A stretch of DNA of 64,000 nt, taken from assembly GCA_964369355.1 (NCBI GenBank), contig CAYJEO010000001.1, forward strand, positions 1 through 64,000. The letters run 5' to 3'. Within the stretch, counting starts at the first letter, position 1; each line of letters starts with the position of its first letter. The position numbers and the translations under genes were made by a program. Below are positions 56,617 through 64,000 of the stretch, piece by piece. The stretch is from CAYJEO01 sp964369355. Lineage in GTDB: Bacteria > Bacillota_I > Bacilli_A > RF39 > UBA660. Under the pieces are notes generated by a model, which saw only the letters and a list, made by a program, of their open reading frames with translations, ran no database searches and was not told the DNA's origin.

Positions 56617-58311
56617 CTACATAGTTGTTGGAATATCAATTCCAAGTAAATCTAATGATGTTTTAATAATTTCATTAGACACTGCTAATATATTTAACCA
56701 ATCATTTTTAACAGTCTCATCATCTAATCCTGTTATATGATTGTTTTGATAAAATATGTTACAAGCAACACATAAATCATAAACATACTCAGCTAAATAA
56801 TGCGGTTTTCTTTCATAGAAAGTTGCATTTAATGATTTAGCAAAATTTAGGATTTGTAATCTTAAATTTCTATCAAATTCATTATAAACTTTATTAGTAA
56901 TTTCTTTATTATAAGAATTACCTTCTAATATTTTATTAATTCTTAAATAAGTATATAAAATATATGGTCCAGTTTTACCAGAAACCTCTGAAAACTTATT
57001 TAAGTCAAATACATAATCTTTTTTTCTAAAATTAATTAAATCTGCAAATTTAATAATTGCATTTACAATTATATTTAAATCACTATCAGACATATCTTTA
57101 TTAGATTCTTTTTTAGTAACAAATAATTCTTTTGCATTAATAAATAAATTTTCTAATTTAGGATTATCTCCAGATCTAGTTTTATATGGTTTACCATCTT
57201 CACCATTAACTGTACCATAACCTAAAAATTCTAAAGAATCATAATTATATAATCCACATAAATCAGCTGTTCTAAATACTTGCTCAAAATGTAATTCTTG
57301 TCTGTTATCTACAACATATAAAATATGGTCTGGATTAAAATCTAATTTTCTTTGTAACATTGTTGCTAAATCTGTTGTTGAATAAAGGTAAGCACCATTG
57401 CTTTTTTGAAATACTAAAGGTGGCATTGTTGCTTTATCTGTATCTTTTTCTACTTCAACAATTAAAGCGCCATTACTTTCCTTTAATAAATTTTTATTAT
57501 TAAGTATTTCTTTTATTCCTTTAATATATTCAAATGAATGAGATTCACCATACCAAAGATCAAAATGAGCAGATAAATAATCATAATTTTTTCTTATATC
57601 AGCAACTGATACTTCAAATATTTTTTCCCAATATTTTCTTAATTCTAAATCTCCATCTTGTAAGTCTTTAACAATTAAAGCACATGCTTCTTTTATTTCT
57701 TCATCTTCTTTACAAATAGAACTCATTTCAGGATATATTTTATCTAAAAATTTAATATCTAATTCATTTAAATCAATATTATATTTTTTAATTCCATAAA
57801 TAACTTGTCCAATTTGTAATCCAAAGTCTCCTAGGTGAGTATCTGAAATTATTTCATTATTGAAATATTTAATAATTCTTCTAATACTTTCTCCTACTAC
57901 AGCAGTTCTCATATGACCTACATGTAGTGGTTTTGCAACATTTGCACCACCAAAATCAATTACGTATTTTTCTTTTTTAGAAAAATCTAAATTAGTATTT
58001 ATATCATTAATTACTTCTTTTACTGAAGTAGTAATTAACTCATCACTTACAACTATATTTATAAAACCTGGTTTTACAAATTCTATTTTTTTAAAATATG
58101 TAGAAAAATTATCTATTTCATTTAATGCACACGTTAATAATTCTCCTATTTCAATTGGACTTTTTCTATACTCTTTTGTTAGTTTAAATACATCATCACA
58201 TTGAAAATCACATAAATCTGGTCTATTTGAAGTAATTATTTTTACGTTTTCCACAGGAAAACTATTTTCATTAAAGACTTTTTTAAATATTTGTTCTATA
58301 ACATTTATCAT
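56617..58311 (-). CDS. argS: Arginyl-tRNA synthetase
   Basis: A 564-aa class I synthetase. The HIGH motif appears as KPLHVGHMRTAVVG. A KMSKS loop is not evident, as in many ArgRS. The N-terminal additional domain (PIEIGELLTCAL, VKPGFINI) and the C-terminal anticodon domain (SGKTGPYILYTYLRI) are complete. The ATG overlaps the stop of the upstream YwiB-like gene (ATGATAA), so the two are coupled. Confidence 0.97.
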   Translation of the reverse strand: MINVIEQIFKKVFNENSFPVENVKIITSNRPDLCDFQCDDVFKLTKEYRKSPIEIGELLTCALNEIDNFSTYFKKIEFVKPGFINIVVSDELITTSVKEVINDINTNLDFSKKEKYVIDFGGANVAKPLHVGHMRTAVVGESIRRIIKYFNNEIISDTHLGDFGLQIGQVIYGIKKYNIDLNELDIKFLDKIYPEMSSICKEDEEIKEACALIVKDLQDGDLELRKYWEKIFEVSVADIRKNYDYLSAHFDLWYGESHSFEYIKGIKEILNNKNLLKESNGALIVEVEKDTDKATMPPLVFQKSNGAYLYSTTDLATMLQRKLDFNPDHILYVVDNRQELHFEQVFRTADLCGLYNYDSLEFLGYGTVNGEDGKPYKTRSGDNPKLENLFINAKELFVTKKESNKDMSDSDLNIIVNAIIKFADLINFRKKDYVFDLNKFSEVSGKTGPYILYTYLRINKILEGNSYNKEITNKVYNEFDRNLRLQILNFAKSLNATFYERKPHYLAEYVYDLCVACNIFYQNNHITGLDDETVKNDWLNILAVSNEIIKTSLDLLGIDIPTTM

Positions 58312-58685
58312 TTTATTACCTCGTATTCTAATAAATAACTTATTTCCACTTTGTCTGAATATATATCTTGAATGTATTCTATTAATAATTTATTATCTTC
58401 TTTAATTATTTTTTTAGTTATTATTTTAATATCAATTTCCTTATTATAATTTTTTAATAAATATGAACCAAATGTTTCTTTGTTCAAAGTAAACTCAAGG
58501 TTAATTTCGTATTCTTTATTTTTTCTGTTTAAAGTAATAACATCATCATTTATTACTATTACATTATTAGTTAAATCATCTAAATAATTAATTTTATTGT
58601 TAGTTTTTAAAGCAATAGTTTCATAAATAGAAATATTTTTTTCATCACTTCTTTTAATACTTGCTTTTAATTTAATTTTTGACAT
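58308..58685 (-). CDS. YwiB family protein (DUF1934)
   Basis: A 125-aa beta-rich protein resembling DUF1934/YwiB, a calycin-like small-barrel family of unknown function commonly placed next to argS in Bacilli, as here. ITLNRKNKEYEINLEF and LKNYNKEIDIKI are the visible blocks. This is the only gene in the window whose first stop is TGA; the next in-frame codon is TAA. The ribosome-binding site is poor (AAGTTGA), so expression may be low. Confidence 0.7.
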   Translation of the reverse strand: MSKIKLKASIKRSDEKNISIYETIALKTNNKINYLDDLTNNVIVINDDVITLNRKNKEYEINLEFTLNKETFGSYLLKNYNKEIDIKIITKKIIKEDNKLLIEYIQDIYSDKVEISYLLEYEVIK

Positions 58686-58816
58686 CTAATCAACTTCTTA
58701 TCTATAACACTTAACTGAGCGTAATTATAACACCAATATTAGACAAACGCAATACTTTTAAAATATTTTTGTTATATTTTTTTATAAATATTTAATACTA
58801 ACATTAGAGGTGAGTT

Positions 58817-60760
58817 ATGAAACTTATTTATAAACTATTTAAAGTTGGTATTTTTTTAAGTATTATTGCTCTTTTATTATATGGTAGTTTATATTTAGTT
58901 GCATATTTTAAGACTCCATTAAATATAAAAAGTTTTAATTCCTATGTCTTATATGATAAAGATAATAACACTTACACAGCCTCTGCTGATGAATGGGTTT
59001 TATTAGAAGATATAAGTCCTTATGTAATAGATGCTACTGTTGCAATTGAAGATAAAAATTTCTTTGATCATATAGGTTTTGATTATTTAAGAATGGTAGC
59101 TGCTATGTATAATAATGTTTTAGCAGGTGATACCGTACAAGGAGCTTCTACAATAACACAACAATATGCTAAAAATTTATTTTTATCTTTTGATAAGCAA
59201 TGGAGTAGAAAAATTGAAGAAGCATGGTTAACAATCCAATTAGAAACTCACTATACTAAAGAAGAAATATTAGAAGGTTATTTAAACACCATTAATTATG
59301 GTGGTGTTTTCGGAATAGAAAATGCTAGTAAATATTATTTTAATGTGTCTGCTAGTGACCTTACTTTAGCTCAAGCTTCGATATTAGCAGGAATCCCTAA
59401 AGGTCCTACTTTATATTCGCCTTTAATAAATGAACAAAATGCTATTGGAAGACAAAATTTAATTTTAAATGCGATGGTGGAAAATGATTTTATAAGTGAA
59501 GAACAAAAAGAAGACGCTCTAAATGAACAATTAATATATACTGCTTTAGAAGATGAAGATTATTTAAAGACTTTAATGTATTACCAAGATGCTGTTATGG
59601 ATGAACTTAAAAATATAAATAGCATCCCTGATTCATTTTTAGAAACAGGTGGTTTAAAAATATACACTAATTTAGATATGGAAGCTCAAAAGATATTAGA
59701 AACTAATATAGATGCTAATTTAACTACAGATGTAGAAGTAGCTTCAATTATGATTACCCCTGATGATGGAAAAGTTATAGCCTTAGTAGGAGGAAGAGAC
59801 TACTCTGTTACTCAATTTAATAGAGCAATTGATGCTAACAGACAAGTAGGTTCTACTATTAAACCTTTTTTATATTATTCAGCCTTAGAAAACGGTTTTA
59901 CTGCTTCTACCACTTTTATAAGTGAAGAAACTACTTTTGCTTTTGATGAAGATAAAACTTATTCTCCAAGTAACTTTAATAATAAATATGCAAATGAACC
60001 TATTAGTATGGCAGCAGCATTATCTTATTCTGATAATATATATGCTGTTAAAACTCATATTTTTTTAGGTGAAGAAACTTTAGTTGATATTTCTAAAAGA
60101 GTAGGAATTTCTTCTAGTTTTGACCCTATTCCTTCTCTAGCATTAGGCTCTCAAGAAATAAGTTTAATGGATTTAATGACCGGATACGCTGTTTTAGCTA
60201 ATGAAGGAGTTAAAATAGAACCTTATTTTATTACTAAAGTAGAAGATTCTTCTGGCAATTTATTATATGAGCATAAAAAAGAAGAAGATATTATTTTAAA
60301 TGAGAGTGTTGTTTATATATTAAGTGAATTATTAACTAATTGCTATAACTCTAGTTTTATTGATTATAATTACCCTACATGTGTAGGAATAATACCTGAA
60401 ATAACTAATAAATACGCAATAAAAACAGGTTCCACTGATACAGATTCTTTAATAGTAGGTTACAACAGTGATGTTTTATTAGGGGTTTGGAATGGATATG
60501 ATGATAATAGAGATTTACTTCCAGCTGATGGAAGCGATAATAAATACATTTGGACTGATACTATGAATGATTATTTTAAAGATAAAACTGCCACTTGGTA
60601 TGATATGCCTAATAACGTTGTTGCTTCTTTAGTTGATCCTATAACAGGGCAAGTAGATAATGATAATGACAATGTATTTTTATATTATATAAAAGGAACC
60701 GAACCGATGGTTGATACTTCTTCTTTAGATACTTTAATACCTACAATTAAATTAGAATAA
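58817..60760 (+). CDS. Class A penicillin-binding protein (GT51 plus transpeptidase)
   Basis: A 647-aa bifunctional wall enzyme. One N-terminal transmembrane helix (about 9-30) is followed by GT51: VAIEDKNFFDHIGFD (catalytic Glu about 78), VQGASTITQQYAKNLFLS and ILEGYLNTINYGGVFGIENA. The transpeptidase has the active Ser in RQVGSTIKP (about 345), SDN (LSYSDNIYAV) and IKTGSTDT (KTG about 535-537). It polymerises and crosslinks peptidoglycan outside the membrane. It lacks extra C-terminal domains and resembles the small PBP2d type. AGAGGTGA lies before the ATG. Confidence 0.94.
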   Translation: MKLIYKLFKVGIFLSIIALLLYGSLYLVAYFKTPLNIKSFNSYVLYDKDNNTYTASADEWVLLEDISPYVIDATVAIEDKNFFDHIGFDYLRMVAAMYNNVLAGDTVQGASTITQQYAKNLFLSFDKQWSRKIEEAWLTIQLETHYTKEEILEGYLNTINYGGVFGIENASKYYFNVSASDLTLAQASILAGIPKGPTLYSPLINEQNAIGRQNLILNAMVENDFISEEQKEDALNEQLIYTALEDEDYLKTLMYYQDAVMDELKNINSIPDSFLETGGLKIYTNLDMEAQKILETNIDANLTTDVEVASIMITPDDGKVIALVGGRDYSVTQFNRAIDANRQVGSTIKPFLYYSALENGFTASTTFISEETTFAFDEDKTYSPSNFNNKYANEPISMAAALSYSDNIYAVKTHIFLGEETLVDISKRVGISSSFDPIPSLALGSQEISLMDLMTGYAVLANEGVKIEPYFITKVEDSSGNLLYEHKKEEDIILNESVVYILSELLTNCYNSSFIDYNYPTCVGIIPEITNKYAIKTGSTDTDSLIVGYNSDVLLGVWNGYDDNRDLLPADGSDNKYIWTDTMNDYFKDKTATWYDMPNNVVASLVDPITGQVDNDNDNVFLYYIKGTEPMVDTSSLDTLIPTIKLE

Positions 60761-60790
60761 AAAAAATAGACTTTTATAGTCTATTTTCCA
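60760..60790. terminator. Bidirectional terminator between PBP and unknown membrane gene
   Basis: 10-bp stem AAAATAGACT (60763-60772) with AGTCTATTTT (60778-60787), 5-nt loop, between convergent genes. Confidence 0.75.
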
Positions 60791-62118
60791 TATGTATATT
60801 TATAAGTTGGTTCTAAATAATAGTTTTGCGAATTATAAATTTCTTCTAACGTCATTCCTAATTTGGCTTCTAGTTCAGTACCTAATATAGGTTCTTCTAA
60901 AATAGGAAATGATAAAATATAATATTGAATTCTATATCTTGAATAAACATCTACTACTTCTGTTCTATAAGATGAATTGCTTGCATCTAATGAAGAATAA
61001 TCTCTAAATGAAGTATAATCTGTATGACGTGTAAGTTCTACATCTTTATTAGGATAGTTTGATGGTGTTGTTGACGTATATGAACTATAGTTTCTTCTAG
61101 TACCATTGTACCAACGCCATTGCGTATCCTGATAAGAATACATTTTAACACTTTCTTTACTTTTTTCTGTATACTGGTCATCTGGTTGATCTACTAAGTA
61201 TTCTCCATTGTTATAATATACTTTATCTCCATCTTTATTTTCATAATACCATTGGTATCCTGTATCTGATTTAATAGAACGGTAATCTTTTTCCTCTGGA
61301 TAATTAATTGACCACTCTGTATATTCTAATTTTATAGCTGTATTAGTATCTTTATTAGCATATCCTGCAGGTTGTTCTGAAGATAGATGCGAGTATTGCC
61401 CACCATTATCTTTATAAAATTTCCATTGTTGATCACTATATGAATAATAATTTTTTGTATCTTGTTCAATATTAGCTATTACTGCTTGTTCTGGAACATT
61501 TGGCAAGTCATCTTCGTCTAATGGTAAATAGTTATCATATTCTGATAATGTTTTGCTTACTTCACTTGATTCAAAATAATTTGTATAACTAGTATTGTAA
61601 GTTTCTTTGTCATAATAATTATAGTAAGTAGTTACATCAACTAAATCTCTATTTGGTAATTTAGAAGTTTCACCACTCATTTTATATTTATCTTCTGTTG
61701 TACATTCTCCGCAATTTGTTAAATTAAATGTTCTTATGTAGTCATCTTCTATTTTAGTTACTTTAACTTCTCCTGAGCAAGTTAAATCATCGCACATAAA
61801 TTCTGATGATTTAATATAACCTTCATCTATTAAGGTGTCAATTTCAACTATCACTGAAGTACCAGGTACTATTGGTAAAGTATTAGTATCTTCTAAGTAT
61901 AAATATGCTTTTTCTTTTGCTAAATCTTCTAAAGGAGCACATTTATTAGGTCCTAATGAAGATATAATAATAATTATTATCATTAATACTATTAAAACTA
62001 TCCCTGCTATAATAATTTTATTTTTATTCGTTTCATAAAAACTTTGTTTTGGAGCATCTGTTTCTACTACCATATAGCTTTTGTCTTCATAAATTTTTTC
62101 TTTTTTTAAAAATTTCAT
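60781..62118 (-). CDS. Unknown single-pass membrane protein with Trp/Tyr-rich repeats
   Basis: A 445-aa protein I do not recognise. A short cytoplasmic start (1-33) precedes one strong hydrophobic helix (about 34-53), then a long outside part. A Cys-containing section follows (NKCAPLE, MCDDLTCSGE, NCGECTTEDKY; six Cys). From about 215 on there are repeat-like units with QW plus aromatic residues: SYSDQQWKFYK, DTGYQWYYENK and SYQDTQWRWYN, two of them followed by similar YANKD/YPNKD segments. This suggests a repetitive surface or carbohydrate-binding protein. Start site AGGTGATA is good. No similarity to neighbouring genes. Confidence 0.8.
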   Translation of the reverse strand: MKFLKKEKIYEDKSYMVVETDAPKQSFYETNKNKIIIAGIVLIVLMIIIIIISSLGPNKCAPLEDLAKEKAYLYLEDTNTLPIVPGTSVIVEIDTLIDEGYIKSSEFMCDDLTCSGEVKVTKIEDDYIRTFNLTNCGECTTEDKYKMSGETSKLPNRDLVDVTTYYNYYDKETYNTSYTNYFESSEVSKTLSEYDNYLPLDEDDLPNVPEQAVIANIEQDTKNYYSYSDQQWKFYKDNGGQYSHLSSEQPAGYANKDTNTAIKLEYTEWSINYPEEKDYRSIKSDTGYQWYYENKDGDKVYYNNGEYLVDQPDDQYTEKSKESVKMYSYQDTQWRWYNGTRRNYSSYTSTTPSNYPNKDVELTRHTDYTSFRDYSSLDASNSSYRTEVVDVYSRYRIQYYILSFPILEEPILGTELEAKLGMTLEEIYNSQNYYLEPTYKYTYGK

Positions 62119-62165
62119 AATATCACCTAAAAAAATTATAACATATTTTCAATAATAAAAGAACT

Positions 62166-62384
62166 CTATTTTAAAGAGTCCTTTATTTTTTCTAGCATTT
62201 CTTCATTTGTATCTGTAATAATTGGTATGTTATTGACTATACAAACTACCTTTTTTCGTCCAATACCACACATATTGTGACATCCTTTTATAATATTTGT
62301 ATCTTTATTTAATTTATTTATATTATCGACTAAATAAGAAACATTAGTAGTTTTACATTTATTACATATTTTGATCTTGTTCAC
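62166..62384 (-). CDS. DUF1450-like small iron-sulfur/thioredoxin-fold protein
   Basis: A 72-aa protein with four Cys: CNKC near the N-terminus and KGCHNMCGIG in the middle, followed by VVCIVNNIPIITDTNEEMLEKI. The middle-to-end part resembles DUF1450 (YuzB type), a thioredoxin-like [2Fe-2S]-binding family. The start is GTG at 62384, with AGGA 8 nt upstream, inside the end of pduL (23-nt overlap), so translation is coupled to pduL. Function unknown. Confidence 0.7.
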   Translation of the reverse strand: MNKIKICNKCKTTNVSYLVDNINKLNKDTNIIKGCHNMCGIGRKKVVCIVNNIPIITDTNEEMLEKIKDSLK

Positions 62385-62934
62385 AAATAATTCCTATATC
62401 ATCTTGTGATACTAAATGAGCATTTGCATCATCTGAATCAATATGCAATTCAAAGTATGCTGTTGGTGCAACTTTGATAGATACATTATGTAATATACCA
62501 CCTTTAAAACCACCTAATTTAACGCTATATAGTTTTTTAGCATCTAATCCTAATTCATTTAATTTTTCTTCTGTTATATGAATATGTCTAGTAGCAATAA
62601 TACAACAATCTTTAGTTACTTCACCATTTGGTCCAACAATTGTTACAACCGCTCCACCTAAAACATCTCCAGATTCTCTAACAGGAGGATTAACTCCTAA
62701 TTTATAAGCATCTGTTTTTGCTATTTCTACTTGTGAATAACTTCTTAAAGGACCTAAAACTCTAACATTTTTTATTTCACTTTTTTCTGTTTTAATAGTT
62801 ACTACTTGTTCAGATGCGAATTCTCCTACTTGATTTAATGCTTTTTTCATAACTAAGTCATGACCAAATAAAATATCTAAATCTTCTTTTGATAAATGTA
62901 CATGTTTATTTGATACTCCAATTTTTATTTCCAT
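62362..62934 (-). CDS. pduL: Phosphate acyltransferase PduL
   Basis: A 190-aa enzyme converting acyl-CoA and phosphate to acyl-phosphate and CoA. SNKHVHLSKEDLDILFG, the RVLGPLRSYSQVEIA block, PVRESGDVLGG, ATRHIHIT and HIDSDDANA are typical, with two PduL halves and the His metal ligands. It has no N-terminal shell-targeting helix, so it should be the free phosphotransacetylase for acetyl-CoA rather than a microcompartment enzyme. I chose the ATG at 62934 (AAGGTG upstream; a GTG at 62943 overlaps it). No ackA lies beside it. Confidence 0.95.
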   Translation of the reverse strand: MEIKIGVSNKHVHLSKEDLDILFGHDLVMKKALNQVGEFASEQVVTIKTEKSEIKNVRVLGPLRSYSQVEIAKTDAYKLGVNPPVRESGDVLGGAVVTIVGPNGEVTKDCCIIATRHIHITEEKLNELGLDAKKLYSVKLGGFKGGILHNVSIKVAPTAYFELHIDSDDANAHLVSQDDIGIICEQDQNM

Positions 62935-63034
62935 TTCTATCACCTTGTTAATTATACCAAAAATGAATAAAAAGATAAATATTTAATCATAAAAAAACAG
63001 CTTTCTAATATTATTTATTGAAGGGATGTATACA

Positions 63035-63319
63035 ATGAATAACTATTATAATCCTTATATGGAACAAAATTATTTTTATGAATTAGATCAATTACAAAGG
63101 GTATTAGAATTATCTAATAAAAGTAAAGTTAAAATTTATATGAGTTTTCCTCACTTATCTGAAGGAAACGAATTTGAAGGTATTATCGAAAAAGTTGGTA
63201 AAGATTATATATTATTAAGTAGCCCAAAATCATCTAAATTTTGTTTATTACCTACTATATATATTAACTATGTTGTTTTTGAAGAAAATATAATTGAAAA
63301 TTTTAAAAAAAACATATAA
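63035..63319 (+). CDS. gerQ: GerQ-like spore coat protein
   Basis: A 94-aa protein. The start is Tyr/Asn-rich (MNNYYNPYMEQNYF), and the main part KVKIYMSFPHLSEGNEFEGIIEKVGKDYILLSSPKSSKFCLLP followed by YINYVVFEENI matches the GerQ/YwdL family. GerQ is a coat protein, crosslinked by transglutaminase, needed for germination. The ATG at 63035 is chosen with GAAGGG 9 nt upstream; the ATG at 63026 touches that site. It is short for GerQ (about 180 aa), lacking the long N-terminal region. No other coat genes are visible. Confidence 0.7.
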   Translation: MNNYYNPYMEQNYFYELDQLQRVLELSNKSKVKIYMSFPHLSEGNEFEGIIEKVGKDYILLSSPKSSKFCLLPTIYINYVVFEENIIENFKKNI

Positions 63320-63350
63320 AAAACTATTGATTTTTTCAATAGTTTTATTT
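63320..63350. terminator. Bidirectional terminator
   Basis: 11-bp stem AAAACTATTGA (63320-63330) with TCAATAGTTTT (63336-63346) between convergent genes. Confidence 0.8.
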
Positions 63351-64000
63351 TGTAATCCATCTTTCCCATCTTGCATTGGCAAAATTACCAAAGTAATTAT
63401 CTATTATTGAATCTAAATAAATAGCTTTTTCATTGATTCCATATCCAGCATTCATAAAAGTTTTTTTATATGTTCTAAACATTAAATCAGAAAACAACTC
63501 TGCTCTATCCTCTAATTCGTTTGTTTTAGCGTATTGAGATACAAAATCCATATCTTTTATATCTATTTCTGTGTCAATCCATGTATATTGATTATTCATT
63601 GTCCCATAAGTAAATCCTGCAGGATTAAATGTATTCCATTCAGGAAAGGCATCACTTCCTCCATTTTGCCAGTACATATATCTATCCATTAAATGAAATG
63701 TTTCATGGTATAAAATACGACTTACTAAAGTAGTATCAACATCTAAAACTATTCTATAACTCCCGTATGGTTGGAAAATAGCATAACCGGCTTTTTTATC
63801 AGGTAATTCTTTTAATATATGAATACTATATCCTACTTCCATTCTTAACGTGTCAAATATACTTTTAGGAAAATGACCTAGTGCTGTTTTTAATTCCCTT
63901 AGAAAACTATTTAATTTTTCTGCATCTGCTTCTGTTGTCTTTAAAGAACTTACTCCATTATATGTATAGTATGCTTTGTCATCATATAAAACTGATACTT
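63345..64000 (-). CDS. HExxH zincin-like protein, partial (N-terminus off window)
   Basis: The frame stays open to the right edge, so at least 217 residues of a longer gene are seen. The zinc motif HETFHLMDRY (HExxH) is followed by GGSDAFPEWNTFNPAGFTYG and, later, NELEDRAELFSDLMFR, where Glu could be the third ligand. It looks like a putative metallopeptidase of a little-known Bacillota family. Whether it has a signal peptide cannot be seen. It ends at a shared terminator with gerQ. Confidence 0.65.
   Translation of the reverse strand, partial: VSVLYDDKAYYTYNGVSSLKTTEADAEKLNSFLRELKTALGHFPKSIFDTLRMEVGYSIHILKELPDKKAGYAIFQPYGSYRIVLDVDTTLVSRILYHETFHLMDRYMYWQNGGSDAFPEWNTFNPAGFTYGTMNNQYTWIDTEIDIKDMDFVSQYAKTNELEDRAELFSDLMFRTYKKTFMNAGYGINEKAIYLDSIIDNYFGNFANARWERWITK

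Overview
The window is a very AT-rich, densely packed bacterial chromosome segment of low-GC Bacillota (Bacilli) type. Supporting signs are strong AGGAGG/AGGTGA ribosome-binding sites, two replicative polymerases (DnaE and PolC), the delta subunit of RNA polymerase, HrcA/CIRCE heat-shock control, a T-box in front of serS, and YlxR/NusA/RimP/InfB, YceD-RpmF and YwiB-ArgS pairings. Two runs of exactly 100 N (4051-4150 and 30990-31089) are scaffold gaps, as in draft or metagenome assemblies. GerQ-like, SpoIIID-like and KinB-like genes suggest descent from a spore-former; whether it still sporulates cannot be told here. My guess is an uncultured gut-type Bacilli lineage near Erysipelotrichales/RF39. 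The standard code fits, but of 58 complete gene ends 43 are TAA, 14 TAG and only one TGA, and that TGA is followed directly by TAA.

Layout. 1-4.6 kb: partial prepilin-like gene, dnaE, rpmB, a Zn-dependent phospholipase C-like gene broken by a gap, and a second prepilin-like gene. 4.6-8.7 kb: an Rnf operon (rnfC, an rnfD-rnfG fusion, rnfE, rnfA) with no rnfB. 8.8-10.4 kb: HAD phosphatase, frr, ferritin-like protein. 10.4-16.9 kb: hrcA-grpE-dnaK, then pepF-dnaJ, driven from a consensus promoter set between two CIRCE operators; GrpE carries a cysteine-rich repeat extension. 17-18.1 kb: two tandem UPF0316 membrane proteins. 18.2-21.3 kb: dTMP kinase, thyX, HD hydrolase, hemW. 21.4-29 kb: double SpoIIID-like regulator, lepA, an amidoligase/N-formylglutamate-amidohydrolase-like pair, then rimP-nusA-ylxR-infB with a remarkably short RimP.

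29-35.5 kb: transglutaminase-like lipid-side protein, sensor kinase cut by a gap, EIIB-like protein lacking its cysteine, FtsW/RodA, rpmF-yceD, a Fic-like protein with altered active site, tmcAL. 35.5-47 kb: pyk-mutM, murD, hybrid kinase with two receivers, PlsC-like acyltransferase, serS with T-box, polA. 47-64 kb: large glycine-rich surface protein with an inserted discoidin-like domain, polC, prfA-prmC, rpoE, argS-ywiB, class A PBP, a Trp/Tyr-rich unknown membrane protein, pduL with an overlapping DUF1450 gene, gerQ-like gene, and a partial HExxH protein.

Most of the window is housekeeping: replication and repair (dnaE, polC, polA, mutM), translation and transcription, proteostasis, and wall synthesis (murD, PBP, RodA/FtsW). 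The accessory interest lies in the incomplete/fused Rnf complex, the amidoligase-amidohydrolase pair, the metal-binding-looking GrpE, and several regulators or enzymes with missing key residues. No tRNA, rRNA, CRISPR array, insertion sequence or prophage was seen, and no gene-free stretch exceeds 300 bases.
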